Positions 1 through 8,021 of a stretch of 64,000 nucleotides of DNA are shown piece by piece. The translations under genes and the position numbers were made by a program. The stretch comes from Kofleriaceae bacterium (GTDB lineage Bacteria; Myxococcota_A; Polyangia; Haliangiales; Haliangiaceae). Location: NCBI GenBank assembly GCA_025357755.1, contig JANXOP010000054.1:21924-85923 (forward strand). The letters are read 5' to 3'. The first letter of the stretch is position 1. The number at the start of each line of letters is the position of its first letter. Below the pieces are notes generated by a model that was not told where the DNA came from, ran no database searches, and worked only from the letters and a program-made list of their open reading frames with translations.

Positions 1-2
1 CG

Positions 3-869
3 GATGACAGCGTCGCGTATCTCGACGAACGCAACACGGGCGACGTCGCCGTCGTGAAGCTCGCGCGCACGGGCAATGGCATCAGCCTCGCCGTCGAGGG
101 CCCGCCGATCGCGCGCCTGACCTCGGACCCGATGCCCGCGCAGATGCGGCTCGGTCAGCATCTGTTTTATTCGGCGAACAGCGACGAGTACCCGATCACG
201 AAGAACCACTGGATCGCGTGCGCGACCTGTCACATGGAAGGCCGCAGCGATCAGGTGACCTGGTTGTTCGCGCAAGGACCGCGCGATACCCCGTCGAACG
301 CGGGCGGCACGATTGGCACGGGCTTCTTGTTCCGCACCGCCGATCGCACCCAGGTCGCGGACTACTGGCACACCATCAACACCGAACAAGGTGGCAGCTT
401 CGATCCGACCGCGCAGGCCACGTTGCTCGCGGCGCTCCAGGCGTATGTCGATCACGCGCTGCCGCTGCCGGTACCGCCCGCGACCGATGCGACGAAGGTC
501 GCGCGAGGCGCCGAGTTGTTCGCGCGTGCAGATGTCGGCTGCGCGACCTGCCACAGCGGTCCGCGGTTCACCGATTCGGGTGCCGGCAATCCCACCCTCG
601 ATCTCGGCGGCCCGATCACGCTGCACGCTGTCGGGACGTGCAACCCGGCCGATGTCGCGCACCAAGATCTCGCCGGTCACACGCGCGCGGCCTGCATGTT
701 CGATACGCCCTCGCTCGACGGCATCGCCTCGTCACCGCCGTACTTTCACGACGGGCGCGCGGCGACGCTGCACGATGCCCTCGAGATGACCCGTGGCGTG
801 ATGGGCGACATCACGATGTTGTCGCCGGCGGACGAGGACGCGCTCGTCGAGTACCTGAGGTCGCTGTGA
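3..869 (+). CDS. Di-haem cytochrome c protein, C-terminal part (5' end outside window)
   Basis: The frame is open from the first bases, so the N-terminus lies upstream; 288 residues are visible. Two CxxCH haem-binding motifs (both CATCH) are encoded near 219-233 and 540-554. The segment between them and the PYFHDGR motif near the C-terminus resemble the di-haem cytochrome c peroxidase/MauG fold, and the first visible residues could be the end of a beta-propeller. A periplasmic or surface redox role is inferred; the true substrate is unknown. The stop overlaps the GTG start of the next gene (GTGA), so the three genes at 3-3669 are probably one transcript. A GTG at 54 is an unlikely true start because the frame continues upstream in coding style. 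Confidence 0.75.
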   Translation, partial: DDSVAYLDERNTGDVAVVKLARTGNGISLAVEGPPIARLTSDPMPAQMRLGQHLFYSANSDEYPITKNHWIACATCHMEGRSDQVTWLFAQGPRDTPSNAGGTIGTGFLFRTADRTQVADYWHTINTEQGGSFDPTAQATLLAALQAYVDHALPLPVPPATDATKVARGAELFARADVGCATCHSGPRFTDSGAGNPTLDLGGPITLHAVGTCNPADVAHQDLAGHTRAACMFDTPSLDGIASSPPYFHDGRAATLHDALEMTRGVMGDITMLSPADEDALVEYLRSL

Positions 870-1339
870 AGTTCCTCCTCTGCATGCTCGCGTGCGCATG
901 CGGAGATCATCGGGCAGCCGCGATCGACGGCGCCGCGCCGAGCGACGCGGCGAGAGCGTGTGCCGGGGTGTTCACCGGCAACTTCTCCGAGACCGCGTCC
1001 ACGGTCGCGGCCTGCGCCACGCTCGATGGCGGCAGCTTCACGCTGACCCTGCCGGCCCCGAGCCTGACCGCCGGGCTCGTCGTGGCGATTCCGGTCACGG
1101 GCGACACGGCGACCTCGCAGACCGCGACCGGCTGGCGCGTGAAGGCGACGCGAATGGTCGATCACGATCTGTGCGTGCTCGATGCCGGCGATGCGGTCGT
1201 GCCGCACGGCAGCTTCGCGCTCGCGCTCACCAGCACGAACCCGCCACACGGCACGCTCGCGCTCGATCAGCCCGTGCGCGCCGCGGCGCTCGCAGCTTGT
1301 GGCGATCCGTTGACCGAGCACGTCGAGATCACGTTCTGA
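866..1339 (+). CDS. Small putative lipoprotein, function unknown
   Basis: A 157-residue protein starting at GTG 866, which overlaps the stop of the cytochrome gene by four bases. The N-terminus is a short hydrophobic stretch rich in Leu, Ala and Cys (MKFLLCMLACACG) that fits a bacterial lipoprotein signal. The mature part is Thr/Ala-rich with beta-strand character and four further Cys residues. I recognise no family. Tight coupling to the cytochrome gene upstream and the large lipoprotein gene downstream suggests a shared envelope function. Its own stop overlaps the next start (TGATG). Confidence 0.6.
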   Translation: MKFLLCMLACACGDHRAAAIDGAAPSDAARACAGVFTGNFSETASTVAACATLDGGSFTLTLPAPSLTAGLVVAIPVTGDTATSQTATGWRVKATRMVDHDLCVLDAGDAVVPHGSFALALTSTNPPHGTLALDQPVRAAALAACGDPLTEHVEITF

Positions 1340-3669
1340 TGCGCGCGTGCGGCTTGCTCGTACTCGCCGCGTGCACGGGTCCGCGGCTGCCTTCGTTTGG
1401 TGCGAGCGATGTGGGCACGGCGCCAGACGCGGCGACGGGATCGAATGCGGCCGACGAGGTCGCGGTGACCGCGGTCGTGAACAGCACGCGGTTCGTGGTG
1501 CGCGAGCACATGCTCGCCGCCGGCGAGATGCAGATCAGTGGCGAGCCGTTCGCCGAGGCGATGGGGCGCGACCTCGGCGGCTACAGCCGCGACCTCTTGC
1601 CGACCGATCTCTATACGGATCCCTCGCTCGGCTTCGCGTGGATCGATCTCGCGGGGTTCTCGACCGCGGTCGAATCGTACGAGTACTCGAAGCAGCCGAT
1701 GAACTTCCTCGGCTTCGAATCGGGCGCCGGCACGTCGCTATCGCACAGCGCGCGCGGCGCGAACCTCGCAGTCTCGGTCCAGCACTTCGCGGCCGGCTCG
1801 AGCGCGCTCGGCAAGTGGGTGTTCCCCGCCGGTACGTATCCGCTCCACAATCCGGTCGGCAACACGAACCCCACCGGGACGGGAAAACCCGAGAACAACC
1901 CGCTCGGCTGGCCCGGCATCTGGCCGACCGTGCATCTGTTCCAGAGCTTCGATCCGAAGATCGCGCCGACGGCCGCCGTCGCGCAGCTGTGCTCGATCAG
2001 CTCGGACGACAGCCCTGCCGGCCTCGGCACGCGCGAGCTGTGTGGCGACTACGAGTGCGATGCGAGCGCGCTGCATCTCGTGGATCGCAGCGCGCAGGTC
2101 GATGCGACGATCGCTCCCGGGTCCGATGGCTTTGCGACGTGGAAGTACGGCCTCTGGGTCCTCAACTACCTCCAGGTCATGCACGACGATCAGGAGACCG
2201 CGATCGACACCGTGCCCGAGGCCGAGCTCGGGCTGGTCGGGACGCCGAGCTACGCGATCCGTCTCGGCTCGAGCGACATCGAGGGGTTTCAGGCGGCGAT
2301 GTTCATCCTCGAGGTCGATGCCCGCGCCGATGATTGGCTCGCGCGGCTGACGACCAGCGACGGCATTACGCTCTCGGGCTTCGCGACGACCGCGGACGCG
2401 CTCGCGTATGACTACGCACGCCCGCTGCGCTGGTTCCCGGGCCAGATCGCGGTCACCGAGACCGCCGGCAGCGACGGCTTTCCCGTCCCCGCCTACGCGA
2501 TCGGCTCGGCCGACAGCGAGCTACTCGACCTCGCCGGGCTCGCGCTCGGCTACAGCGAGTTCTTCGCGCTCACCGATCGCGGCAACACCGATGTCGGTGG
2601 CAGCCAACCCGCGCGCGTGTACTTCGATGGCGATCCGTTCGCGAGCGATGATCAGCTCCCCGATGGCGAGGACACGCTGCACGATCGCGCACTCGCGATG
2701 ATCCGCGTCGCGGTGATCGATATGGATCGCATGCACTCGGCTGGGGGCGTGCTCGTCGATCACGCGACCGCCGCGGGCCCCGGCGATGTGGCCTCGACGA
2801 TCACGACCGCGTACACGCTGCTCGCGCTGCGCACGGTCAACCGCGCGCTCGGATCCCAGCTCGAGCTGTACTCGAACAACACGCCGGATTCGGCCACCGC
2901 GGGTGCGCTCGACGCGATCGCGCTGAACTATCCGAGCAATCCCTCACTCGCGTTCAGTGCGCGCGTGCGCGCGCTGATCCACGCCGAAGGCGACCTGCTC
3001 TACGACCACCTCACCGATGACACCGGTCGCGCCTACGCCGGCTGGAATACCTCGACGCAGGCCTTGATCGATCCGTCCGACACGCTCGATAGCCACACCG
3101 CCGCGATCCGTGGCCTGTTCGCGGCGTTCCTCGCGACCGGCGACACCAAGTATCGCACCCGTGCACGCGCGGTCTACGCGCGGATGGAGGCCACGTTCTA
3201 CGACGCCGATGCGCGGGTCTATCGTCAGGATCCGGCCGCCGATGTGATGGCCTACACCGTGATCTACACGCCACTCCGGTTCGCACTGTTGCAGAGCACG
3301 CTGCGGGACATGTACGAGCTCGTCGCGAACCAGCCCGGTGGCGAAGCGCTCGTGCCAATCCTCGAGGAACGCGTAGGCCGGCTCGACAAGCTCGTCTTGA
3401 ATGGCTGGGACGATCGCGATCGCAACCAGCACGTCGATACGGTCGAGTGCGTGCGCTACGACCCGAACAGCTCGAACGGCCACGGCGGGCTACAGATGGC
3501 CGAGCGGGCCTTGACCGGTGAGATCGGGCGCCAGACCGATGAAGGCGCACTCGGTCCCGAGAGCGCCGATCGCAACGCGAACTGCGTGCCCGAGGTCGAC
3601 AACGCCGGTCTACCCGCGGCGCTCGCCGATGCGATCACGTTCACCGTGACTCGCACGCGCCGAAACTAG
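1339..3669 (+). CDS. Large secreted lipoprotein, function unknown
   Basis: A 776-residue protein starting at ATG 1339, one base into the previous stop codon. The leader MRACGLLVLAACTG has a good lipobox (LAAC), so the protein is probably anchored in the outer membrane. The body has no motif I can name; alternating aromatic and Asp/Gly-rich segments and helical stretches around residues 480-640 suggest an alpha/alpha-toroid-like region, but this is only an impression. It ends about 130 bp before the convergent radA gene. Its place behind a di-haem cytochrome suggests a substrate-binding or catalytic partner at the cell surface. Confidence 0.7.
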   Translation: MRACGLLVLAACTGPRLPSFGASDVGTAPDAATGSNAADEVAVTAVVNSTRFVVREHMLAAGEMQISGEPFAEAMGRDLGGYSRDLLPTDLYTDPSLGFAWIDLAGFSTAVESYEYSKQPMNFLGFESGAGTSLSHSARGANLAVSVQHFAAGSSALGKWVFPAGTYPLHNPVGNTNPTGTGKPENNPLGWPGIWPTVHLFQSFDPKIAPTAAVAQLCSISSDDSPAGLGTRELCGDYECDASALHLVDRSAQVDATIAPGSDGFATWKYGLWVLNYLQVMHDDQETAIDTVPEAELGLVGTPSYAIRLGSSDIEGFQAAMFILEVDARADDWLARLTTSDGITLSGFATTADALAYDYARPLRWFPGQIAVTETAGSDGFPVPAYAIGSADSELLDLAGLALGYSEFFALTDRGNTDVGGSQPARVYFDGDPFASDDQLPDGEDTLHDRALAMIRVAVIDMDRMHSAGGVLVDHATAAGPGDVASTITTAYTLLALRTVNRALGSQLELYSNNTPDSATAGALDAIALNYPSNPSLAFSARVRALIHAEGDLLYDHLTDDTGRAYAGWNTSTQALIDPSDTLDSHTAAIRGLFAAFLATGDTKYRTRARAVYARMEATFYDADARVYRQDPAADVMAYTVIYTPLRFALLQSTLRDMYELVANQPGGEALVPILEERVGRLDKLVLNGWDDRDRNQHVDTVECVRYDPNSSNGHGGLQMAERALTGEIGRQTDEGALGPESADRNANCVPEVDNAGLPAALADAITFTVTRTRRN

Positions 3670-3802
3670 CCCGTGCTGCGGTCGATCGATGGTCTGGGTG
3701 ATGCCACGCCGCACGCCACGTGCGATCGAAACACCTCGACGCCCCCCGTGGGACATCGAGCGCCTGATTGGTCGGCAAAGCGTGGATCGCGAGCGCGATC
3801 TG

Positions 3803-5173
3803 CTAGAGGTAGCCGATCGCGGTCTGCAGGCGATCGACGGCGATCAGCTCGAGCCCCGAACGATCGCTGATGCGCTTCGCGTTCTGTGCCGGCAAGATCG
3901 CGCGCTCGAAGCCGAGCCGCGCGGCCTCGGCGAGGCGCTGCTCGCACAGCGTGACCGCGCGGATCTCGCCGGCGAGCCCGACCTCGCCGAACATCACGGT
4001 GCGCGCATCGATCGCGCGCCCGCGGGCCGACGACGCGATCGCACACGCGATACCGAGATCGATTGCCGGTTCGGCGAGTCGGATGCCACCGGCGACGTTC
4101 ACGAACACGTCCCGATCGAGTACGTCGCAGGCGGCGCGTTGCGCGAGTACGGCGAGGAGCAGGGCGACGCGATTGCTATCGACGCCGGCCGCGGTGCGAC
4201 GGCCGAACGTGGCGACGGCGGGCGCGACGAGCGCCTGGATCTCGACGAGGAGCGGCCGCGCGCCATCGGCAGACGCGACGACGACCGATCCCGGTGCGCC
4301 GATCGCACGCTCGGCGAGCAGGTGTGCCGACGGGTTCGTGACCTCGGCCATCCCAGCGCCGACCATCTCGAACACGCCGATCTCCTGGGTCGACCCGAAC
4401 CGGTTCTTGTGTGCGCGCAGGATCCGGTATGGCCCGCCATCGCCTTCGAGCTGGAGCACCGCATCGACGAGGTGCTCGAGGGTCTTGGGCCCCGCGAGTC
4501 CACCATCTTTGGTGACATGGCCGACGATCACGACCGGCGTGCCGGTGGTCTTCGCGAACTGGACGAGCCGGCTCGCGCACTCGCGGACCTGCGCGAGCGA
4601 GCCCGGGATCGAATCGAGGGCGGGGGTGTACACGGTCTGGATCGAATCGACCGCGAGCACGGCCGGGCGCGCCGCGATCGCGTGCGCGAGGATCTTCTCG
4701 ACATCGGTCTCGGCGACGATCGAGATCGCATCGCGCGCGGCGCCGACGCGACGCGCGCGCATCGCGGTCTGCGCGACGGATTCCTCGCCGGTCGCGTAGA
4801 GCACGGTGCCCGAGGCGCACAACCCGGCGAGCGCCTGGATGAGCAGCGTCGATTTGCCGACGCCCGGATCACCACCGAGCAGCACCGCGGAGCCGGCGAC
4901 GAGACCTCCGCCGAGCACGCGATCGAGCTCGCCGATGCCCGCGACCAGGCGCGTGCCATGGATCTCGACGACGCTCGTGATCGATTGCGGTCCTTCGCCG
5001 ACGGCGACGCCGCTCGAGCTCGGCCGCGGCATCGCGACCTCGGCGAACTGCTCGACGAGCGAATTCCACTCCTGGCAGGCCGGACAGCGACCGAGCCACT
5101 TGGTCTCTTCGTGGCCGCACTGCTGGCAGACGTGGACGCTCTTCGGCGCCTTCATCGCCCTGATCTTGGCCAT
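3803..5173 (-). CDS. radA: DNA repair protein RadA
   Basis: 456 residues, the usual length. An N-terminal C4 zinc finger is seen (CQQC at 16-19, CPAC at 30-33), then a RecA-like ATPase with Walker A GGDPGVGKS at 100-108, the RadA-specific KNRFG motif at 256-260, and a Lon-protease-like C-terminal domain. RadA is a hexameric helicase that promotes branch migration during homologous recombination. The ATG at 5173 is preceded by TATGAA six bases upstream and no Shine-Dalgarno, consistent with a leaderless transcript. The upstream gene 5203-5952 is on the same strand with a 29-bp gap. Confidence 0.97.
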   Translation of the reverse strand: MAKIRAMKAPKSVHVCQQCGHEETKWLGRCPACQEWNSLVEQFAEVAMPRPSSSGVAVGEGPQSITSVVEIHGTRLVAGIGELDRVLGGGLVAGSAVLLGGDPGVGKSTLLIQALAGLCASGTVLYATGEESVAQTAMRARRVGAARDAISIVAETDVEKILAHAIAARPAVLAVDSIQTVYTPALDSIPGSLAQVRECASRLVQFAKTTGTPVVIVGHVTKDGGLAGPKTLEHLVDAVLQLEGDGGPYRILRAHKNRFGSTQEIGVFEMVGAGMAEVTNPSAHLLAERAIGAPGSVVVASADGARPLLVEIQALVAPAVATFGRRTAAGVDSNRVALLLAVLAQRAACDVLDRDVFVNVAGGIRLAEPAIDLGIACAIASSARGRAIDARTVMFGEVGLAGEIRAVTLCEQRLAEAARLGFERAILPAQNAKRISDRSGLELIAVDRLQTAIGYL

Positions 5174-5202
5174 GGCGGGTTCATACCAGCCTGATCTGAC
5201 GT

Positions 5203-5952
5203 TCAGCTAAGGCGCTTACGCAGCGAGTCTTGCTTCTGCTGCAGCTTCTCGGCGAGGTCGGTCTTGCCGAGCTCCTGCGCGCGGACCGCGCCGATACCCA
5301 GCCACTTGAGCGCGCGGCTGACGCTGCCCGCGGCGAGGAACGCGCGGCTCGCCGAGAGCGCGACCGCGACATCGCCATGATCCTCTTCGTGGCGGCGTTC
5401 GAACATCGCCTCGGCGCGATCGAGCAGGCCCGCGCTCACGTACATGTCCGCGAGGCCATCGCGCATCGCACCGATCCGGGGCGCGCCGTGCGGCATCGTG
5501 GCGAGCGACGCGGTGTACGCATCGGTGAACTCCTCGTAGATCTTGATCGTGGTCTCGGGAGCGCCCGGCGACAGCGAGACCAGGAGCTCGAGGAACGGCG
5601 CGTAGAACACGTAGTTGTCGATCGGACAGCGAAGGACGCCGATCACCTCCTCGCGCCCGAGTGCCTCGCCCTCGTGCGCCGCGGCCGCGATCGTCGCGGC
5701 CTCGATCGCATTGCCCGAGCCACCGAAGCGCTCGCGCGCCGCGACCAGCCCATGCTCGCGGACGACCTCCGAGACGCGCTCGGCTCGTGCGACATGCTCC
5801 GTGATCCCGGGCCAATCGAGCAGCTGGGGCTCGGTCGGTGCGGCCGGCGCCACGAACGCCGGGGTGAAGTGGCTCTCGTACGTCGCCCCGTTCGCAGTGA
5901 GTGCCGCGCGAGCCGCGGCGATCTCCTCGGGGGAGAGCCAGCTGATCCTCAT
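5203..5952 (-). CDS. TPR-like protein of unknown function
   Basis: A 249-residue soluble protein without a signal peptide. The C-terminal half (about 120-249) is mostly helical with degenerate TPR-like helix pairs (for example DGLADMYVSAG followed by LLDRAEAMFERR), ending in a Lys/Gln-rich helix. No catalytic motif is visible. TACGCT lies seven bases before the ATG, so transcription may start at or next to the start codon. It lies between radA and a TPR gene on the same strand, separated by 29 and 23 bp. Confidence 0.6.
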   Translation of the reverse strand: MRISWLSPEEIAAARAALTANGATYESHFTPAFVAPAAPTEPQLLDWPGITEHVARAERVSEVVREHGLVAARERFGGSGNAIEAATIAAAAHEGEALGREEVIGVLRCPIDNYVFYAPFLELLVSLSPGAPETTIKIYEEFTDAYTASLATMPHGAPRIGAMRDGLADMYVSAGLLDRAEAMFERRHEEDHGDVAVALSASRAFLAAGSVSRALKWLGIGAVRAQELGKTDLAEKLQQKQDSLRKRLS

Positions 5953-5975
5953 GGAGGTCAGCGTACCACGCAGCG

Positions 5976-6881
5976 CTACTTCTTCTTCGGCGGAGTCTTC
6001 GCGGGCGGCTTCTTGCTATCGGCGCCACCACAGTTCGCAGTGCCCATCGCCGCGCACTCGTCGGTAACCCGCTTCACGCCATCGGCCGCCGACGAGTCGC
6101 CCTTCTTGAGCTTCAAGTAGTGCGAGAACGCATCGGCCGATTTCGCGTTGTCGTGGTTCTCCTTGTACATGTAGCCGAGATCGAACCAGCCGTCGGCGTT
6201 CGCGGGATCGAGCTCGGTCGCACGCTCGTACTGGGGAATCGCCTTGTCGATGTCCTGCTTGCGGCGATACGCGACCGCGAGATCGAAGTGGTACTGCGCG
6301 TCGTTGTCGTTGAGAGCGACCGCGGCCGAGAGCGCCTTGATCGCATCGTCATCGCGCTTCGCGAACCGATACGCGACGCCGAGGTTGTGCTGCCAGTCGG
6401 CGTTGTCGGGCTTGAGCTTGACCGCCATCTCGAGGTTGAGGATCGCGTTCGGGTAATCGTTCTTCTTGCGCTGGACCGTGCCGAGCCACGCACGAATCTC
6501 CGCGTCTTTCGGGTTCAGCTTGCACGCGGTCTGCAAGGCGGTGAGCGCCTGGTCCCACTTCTCGGCCTTCGCGTAGGCGGTTCCGAGGTTCGTCCACAGC
6601 ACGGGGTCCTTCGTGATGAGCGCGGTCGCGTGCTCGTAGGCATCGATCGTCTTCGGCAGATCCTTCTTCTGCCGGTACATCGCGCCGAGCGATGCCCACG
6701 CCATGCCGTGCTTCGGGTTGGTGGCGACGGCTTCTTCCATCGACTTGATGGCCTGGTCGGGCTTGTTCTCGGCCTTGTAGGCGAGGCCCTCCTTGTAGGA
6801 GGCATCGGCATCCTTGTCGGCGAAGGCAGGAGCCGAGACCGCCAGCCCGAGGGCCAGCACCAATCGAGTAAGCGCGCGCAT
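5976..6881 (-). CDS. Secreted TPR repeat protein
   Basis: 301 residues with a clear signal peptide (MRALTRLVLALGLAVSAPAFA, cleavage near residue 21). Residues 25-270 hold about six or seven consecutive TPR motifs with the usual Trp/Leu-Gly-Tyr/Ala pattern (AWASLGAMYRQ, LWTNLGTAYAK, WQHNLGVAYRF, YHFDLAVAYRR, GWFDLGYMYKE). The tail is Lys/Pro-rich (ending PPAKTPPKKK) with two Cys. It is probably a periplasmic scaffold; the partner is unknown. The start is preceded by TACGAT seven bases upstream, and that element sits inside a perfect inverted repeat (see 6884-6900). Confidence 0.8.
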   Translation of the reverse strand: MRALTRLVLALGLAVSAPAFADKDADASYKEGLAYKAENKPDQAIKSMEEAVATNPKHGMAWASLGAMYRQKKDLPKTIDAYEHATALITKDPVLWTNLGTAYAKAEKWDQALTALQTACKLNPKDAEIRAWLGTVQRKKNDYPNAILNLEMAVKLKPDNADWQHNLGVAYRFAKRDDDAIKALSAAVALNDNDAQYHFDLAVAYRRKQDIDKAIPQYERATELDPANADGWFDLGYMYKENHDNAKSADAFSHYLKLKKGDSSAADGVKRVTDECAAMGTANCGGADSKKPPAKTPPKKK

Positions 6882-6883
6882 GG

Positions 6884-6900
6884 CGCTGATCGTATCAGCG
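6884..6900. promoter_or_regulatory. Inverted repeat over the -10 of the TPR gene
   Basis: CGCTGAT, three bases, ATCAGCG: a perfect 7-bp inverted repeat centred on the candidate -10 (TACGAT on the minus strand, 6889-6894) of the gene starting at 6881. Its position over the presumed RNA polymerase contact fits an operator for a dimeric repressor. The regulator is unknown. Chance occurrence is possible for a 7-bp repeat. Confidence 0.35.
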
Positions 6901-6904
6901 TTGG

Positions 6905-7921
6905 CTACGCTTCGCCCACTTGTGCCTCTAGCGCCTCCCCTTCCGCCACATCCCGCGAAAGATCCTGGAGTTGCGACCCCAGCTCCAGCGCGCGCTGGCT
7001 GGAGCTCACACCGACGGCGAGCTGGAACTTCTCGAGCGCGGCGAGGTGGTTGTGAAGCCGCGCGACCAGGCGCTCGCGGTGCTGACGGATGCGGTCGCGA
7101 TACGTCCGCTGATCCGAGAGCGCGGCGCGTGCCGAGGTGTACTGGGTCTTCACCTCGGTGTCGGTGGCCTCCGCGATCCGGCGATCGAGGTCTTCCATCC
7201 GGCGACCGAGATCCTCATCGCCGCTGTTCGGCGTGCCGTTGAGTTGGCTCTCCGCGCTGGTCGCTGCGACCTCGAGCGTCTTGACGACCGCCTCGCGCAC
7301 GAGGCTCGCACTCGGATCGGTCTCCGCGAGCTTCGTCTTGATCTCGTTCCAGATCGCGACGGTGCGCGTGCACAGGCCGCGGACCTCGCTATCGAGCGTG
7401 GCCGGCAACAGCGCGATCGCGCGCTTCACCGGATCGATCTCGAACGAGAGGTGACGCGGCAACATCGCGATCACGCCGACGATGCCCATCGCTGCGCTCG
7501 ACGCCGCGGCCGTGACCCACGGCGCCCACGTCGCGGTCGCGCGCGCGTGATCGAAGCGCAGCGCGGTCCACATCGCGAGCAACGTCACCGTCGCACCGAG
7601 CAGCGTGATCGCGAGGCCTCGTAGCCCGCGGCCGCCGATCGTACCGAGGGCGAGGATCCCCGCGCACAGCGCGAGTGCGGGCGAGCTGGTCGCCATGAAG
7701 AGGAGCGGCACGCTCGCGAGTGCAGCCGCGCCGAGGCGCACGATCGGCTTGCCGTAGCCGAGCGACGCACCGATCGCGATCCCGAACAGCCCACCAAGTA
7801 CCGGTACCACCGGCGAGCTCGGCATCACACCGTGGAGCGCGATGCCGAGCGCCGCAGAGCTCGCGGTCATGCCGAGAGCAGCTCGATGAAACGAGGCGTG
7901 ATCGCTAAACCGAATATCCAT
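6905..7921 (-). CDS. Membrane protein with C-terminal coiled coil, unknown function
   Basis: 338 residues. Residues 15-165 contain several hydrophobic helices, probably five or six membrane segments (for example AALASVPLLFMA and ALCAGILALGTIGG). Residues 170-338 are polar and helical with coiled-coil character (ERLVARLHNHLAALEKFQLA), probably cytoplasmic. No known domain is recognised. It is followed by the TPR gene after 23 bp, and a strong palindromic hairpin lies just upstream at 7974-7997. Confidence 0.6.
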   Translation of the reverse strand: MDIRFSDHASFHRAALGMTASSAALGIALHGVMPSSPVVPVLGGLFGIAIGASLGYGKPIVRLGAAALASVPLLFMATSSPALALCAGILALGTIGGRGLRGLAITLLGATVTLLAMWTALRFDHARATATWAPWVTAAASSAAMGIVGVIAMLPRHLSFEIDPVKRAIALLPATLDSEVRGLCTRTVAIWNEIKTKLAETDPSASLVREAVVKTLEVAATSAESQLNGTPNSGDEDLGRRMEDLDRRIAEATDTEVKTQYTSARAALSDQRTYRDRIRQHRERLVARLHNHLAALEKFQLAVGVSSSQRALELGSQLQDLSRDVAEGEALEAQVGEA

Positions 7922-7973
7922 GAGCGGTTAAACGGCCGAGTAGGCGATTTCGGTCTGACCGCCGAAATACAAC

Positions 7974-8000
7974 AAGGCCCCGTGATCACGGGGCCTTTTT
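7974..8000. terminator. Intrinsic terminator after the Oar-like receptor gene
   Basis: A perfect 24-base palindrome (12-base arms, AAGGCCCCGTGA and its complement) followed on the plus strand by TTT. On the minus strand the hairpin is followed by TGTTGTATTT, a weaker but usable U-rich tract. It sits 22-48 bases after the stop of the minus-strand receptor gene (8022) and probably ends that operon; it may work in both directions. Confidence 0.7.
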
Positions 8001-8021
8001 CGATCCAAAGGATCGGTCCGC

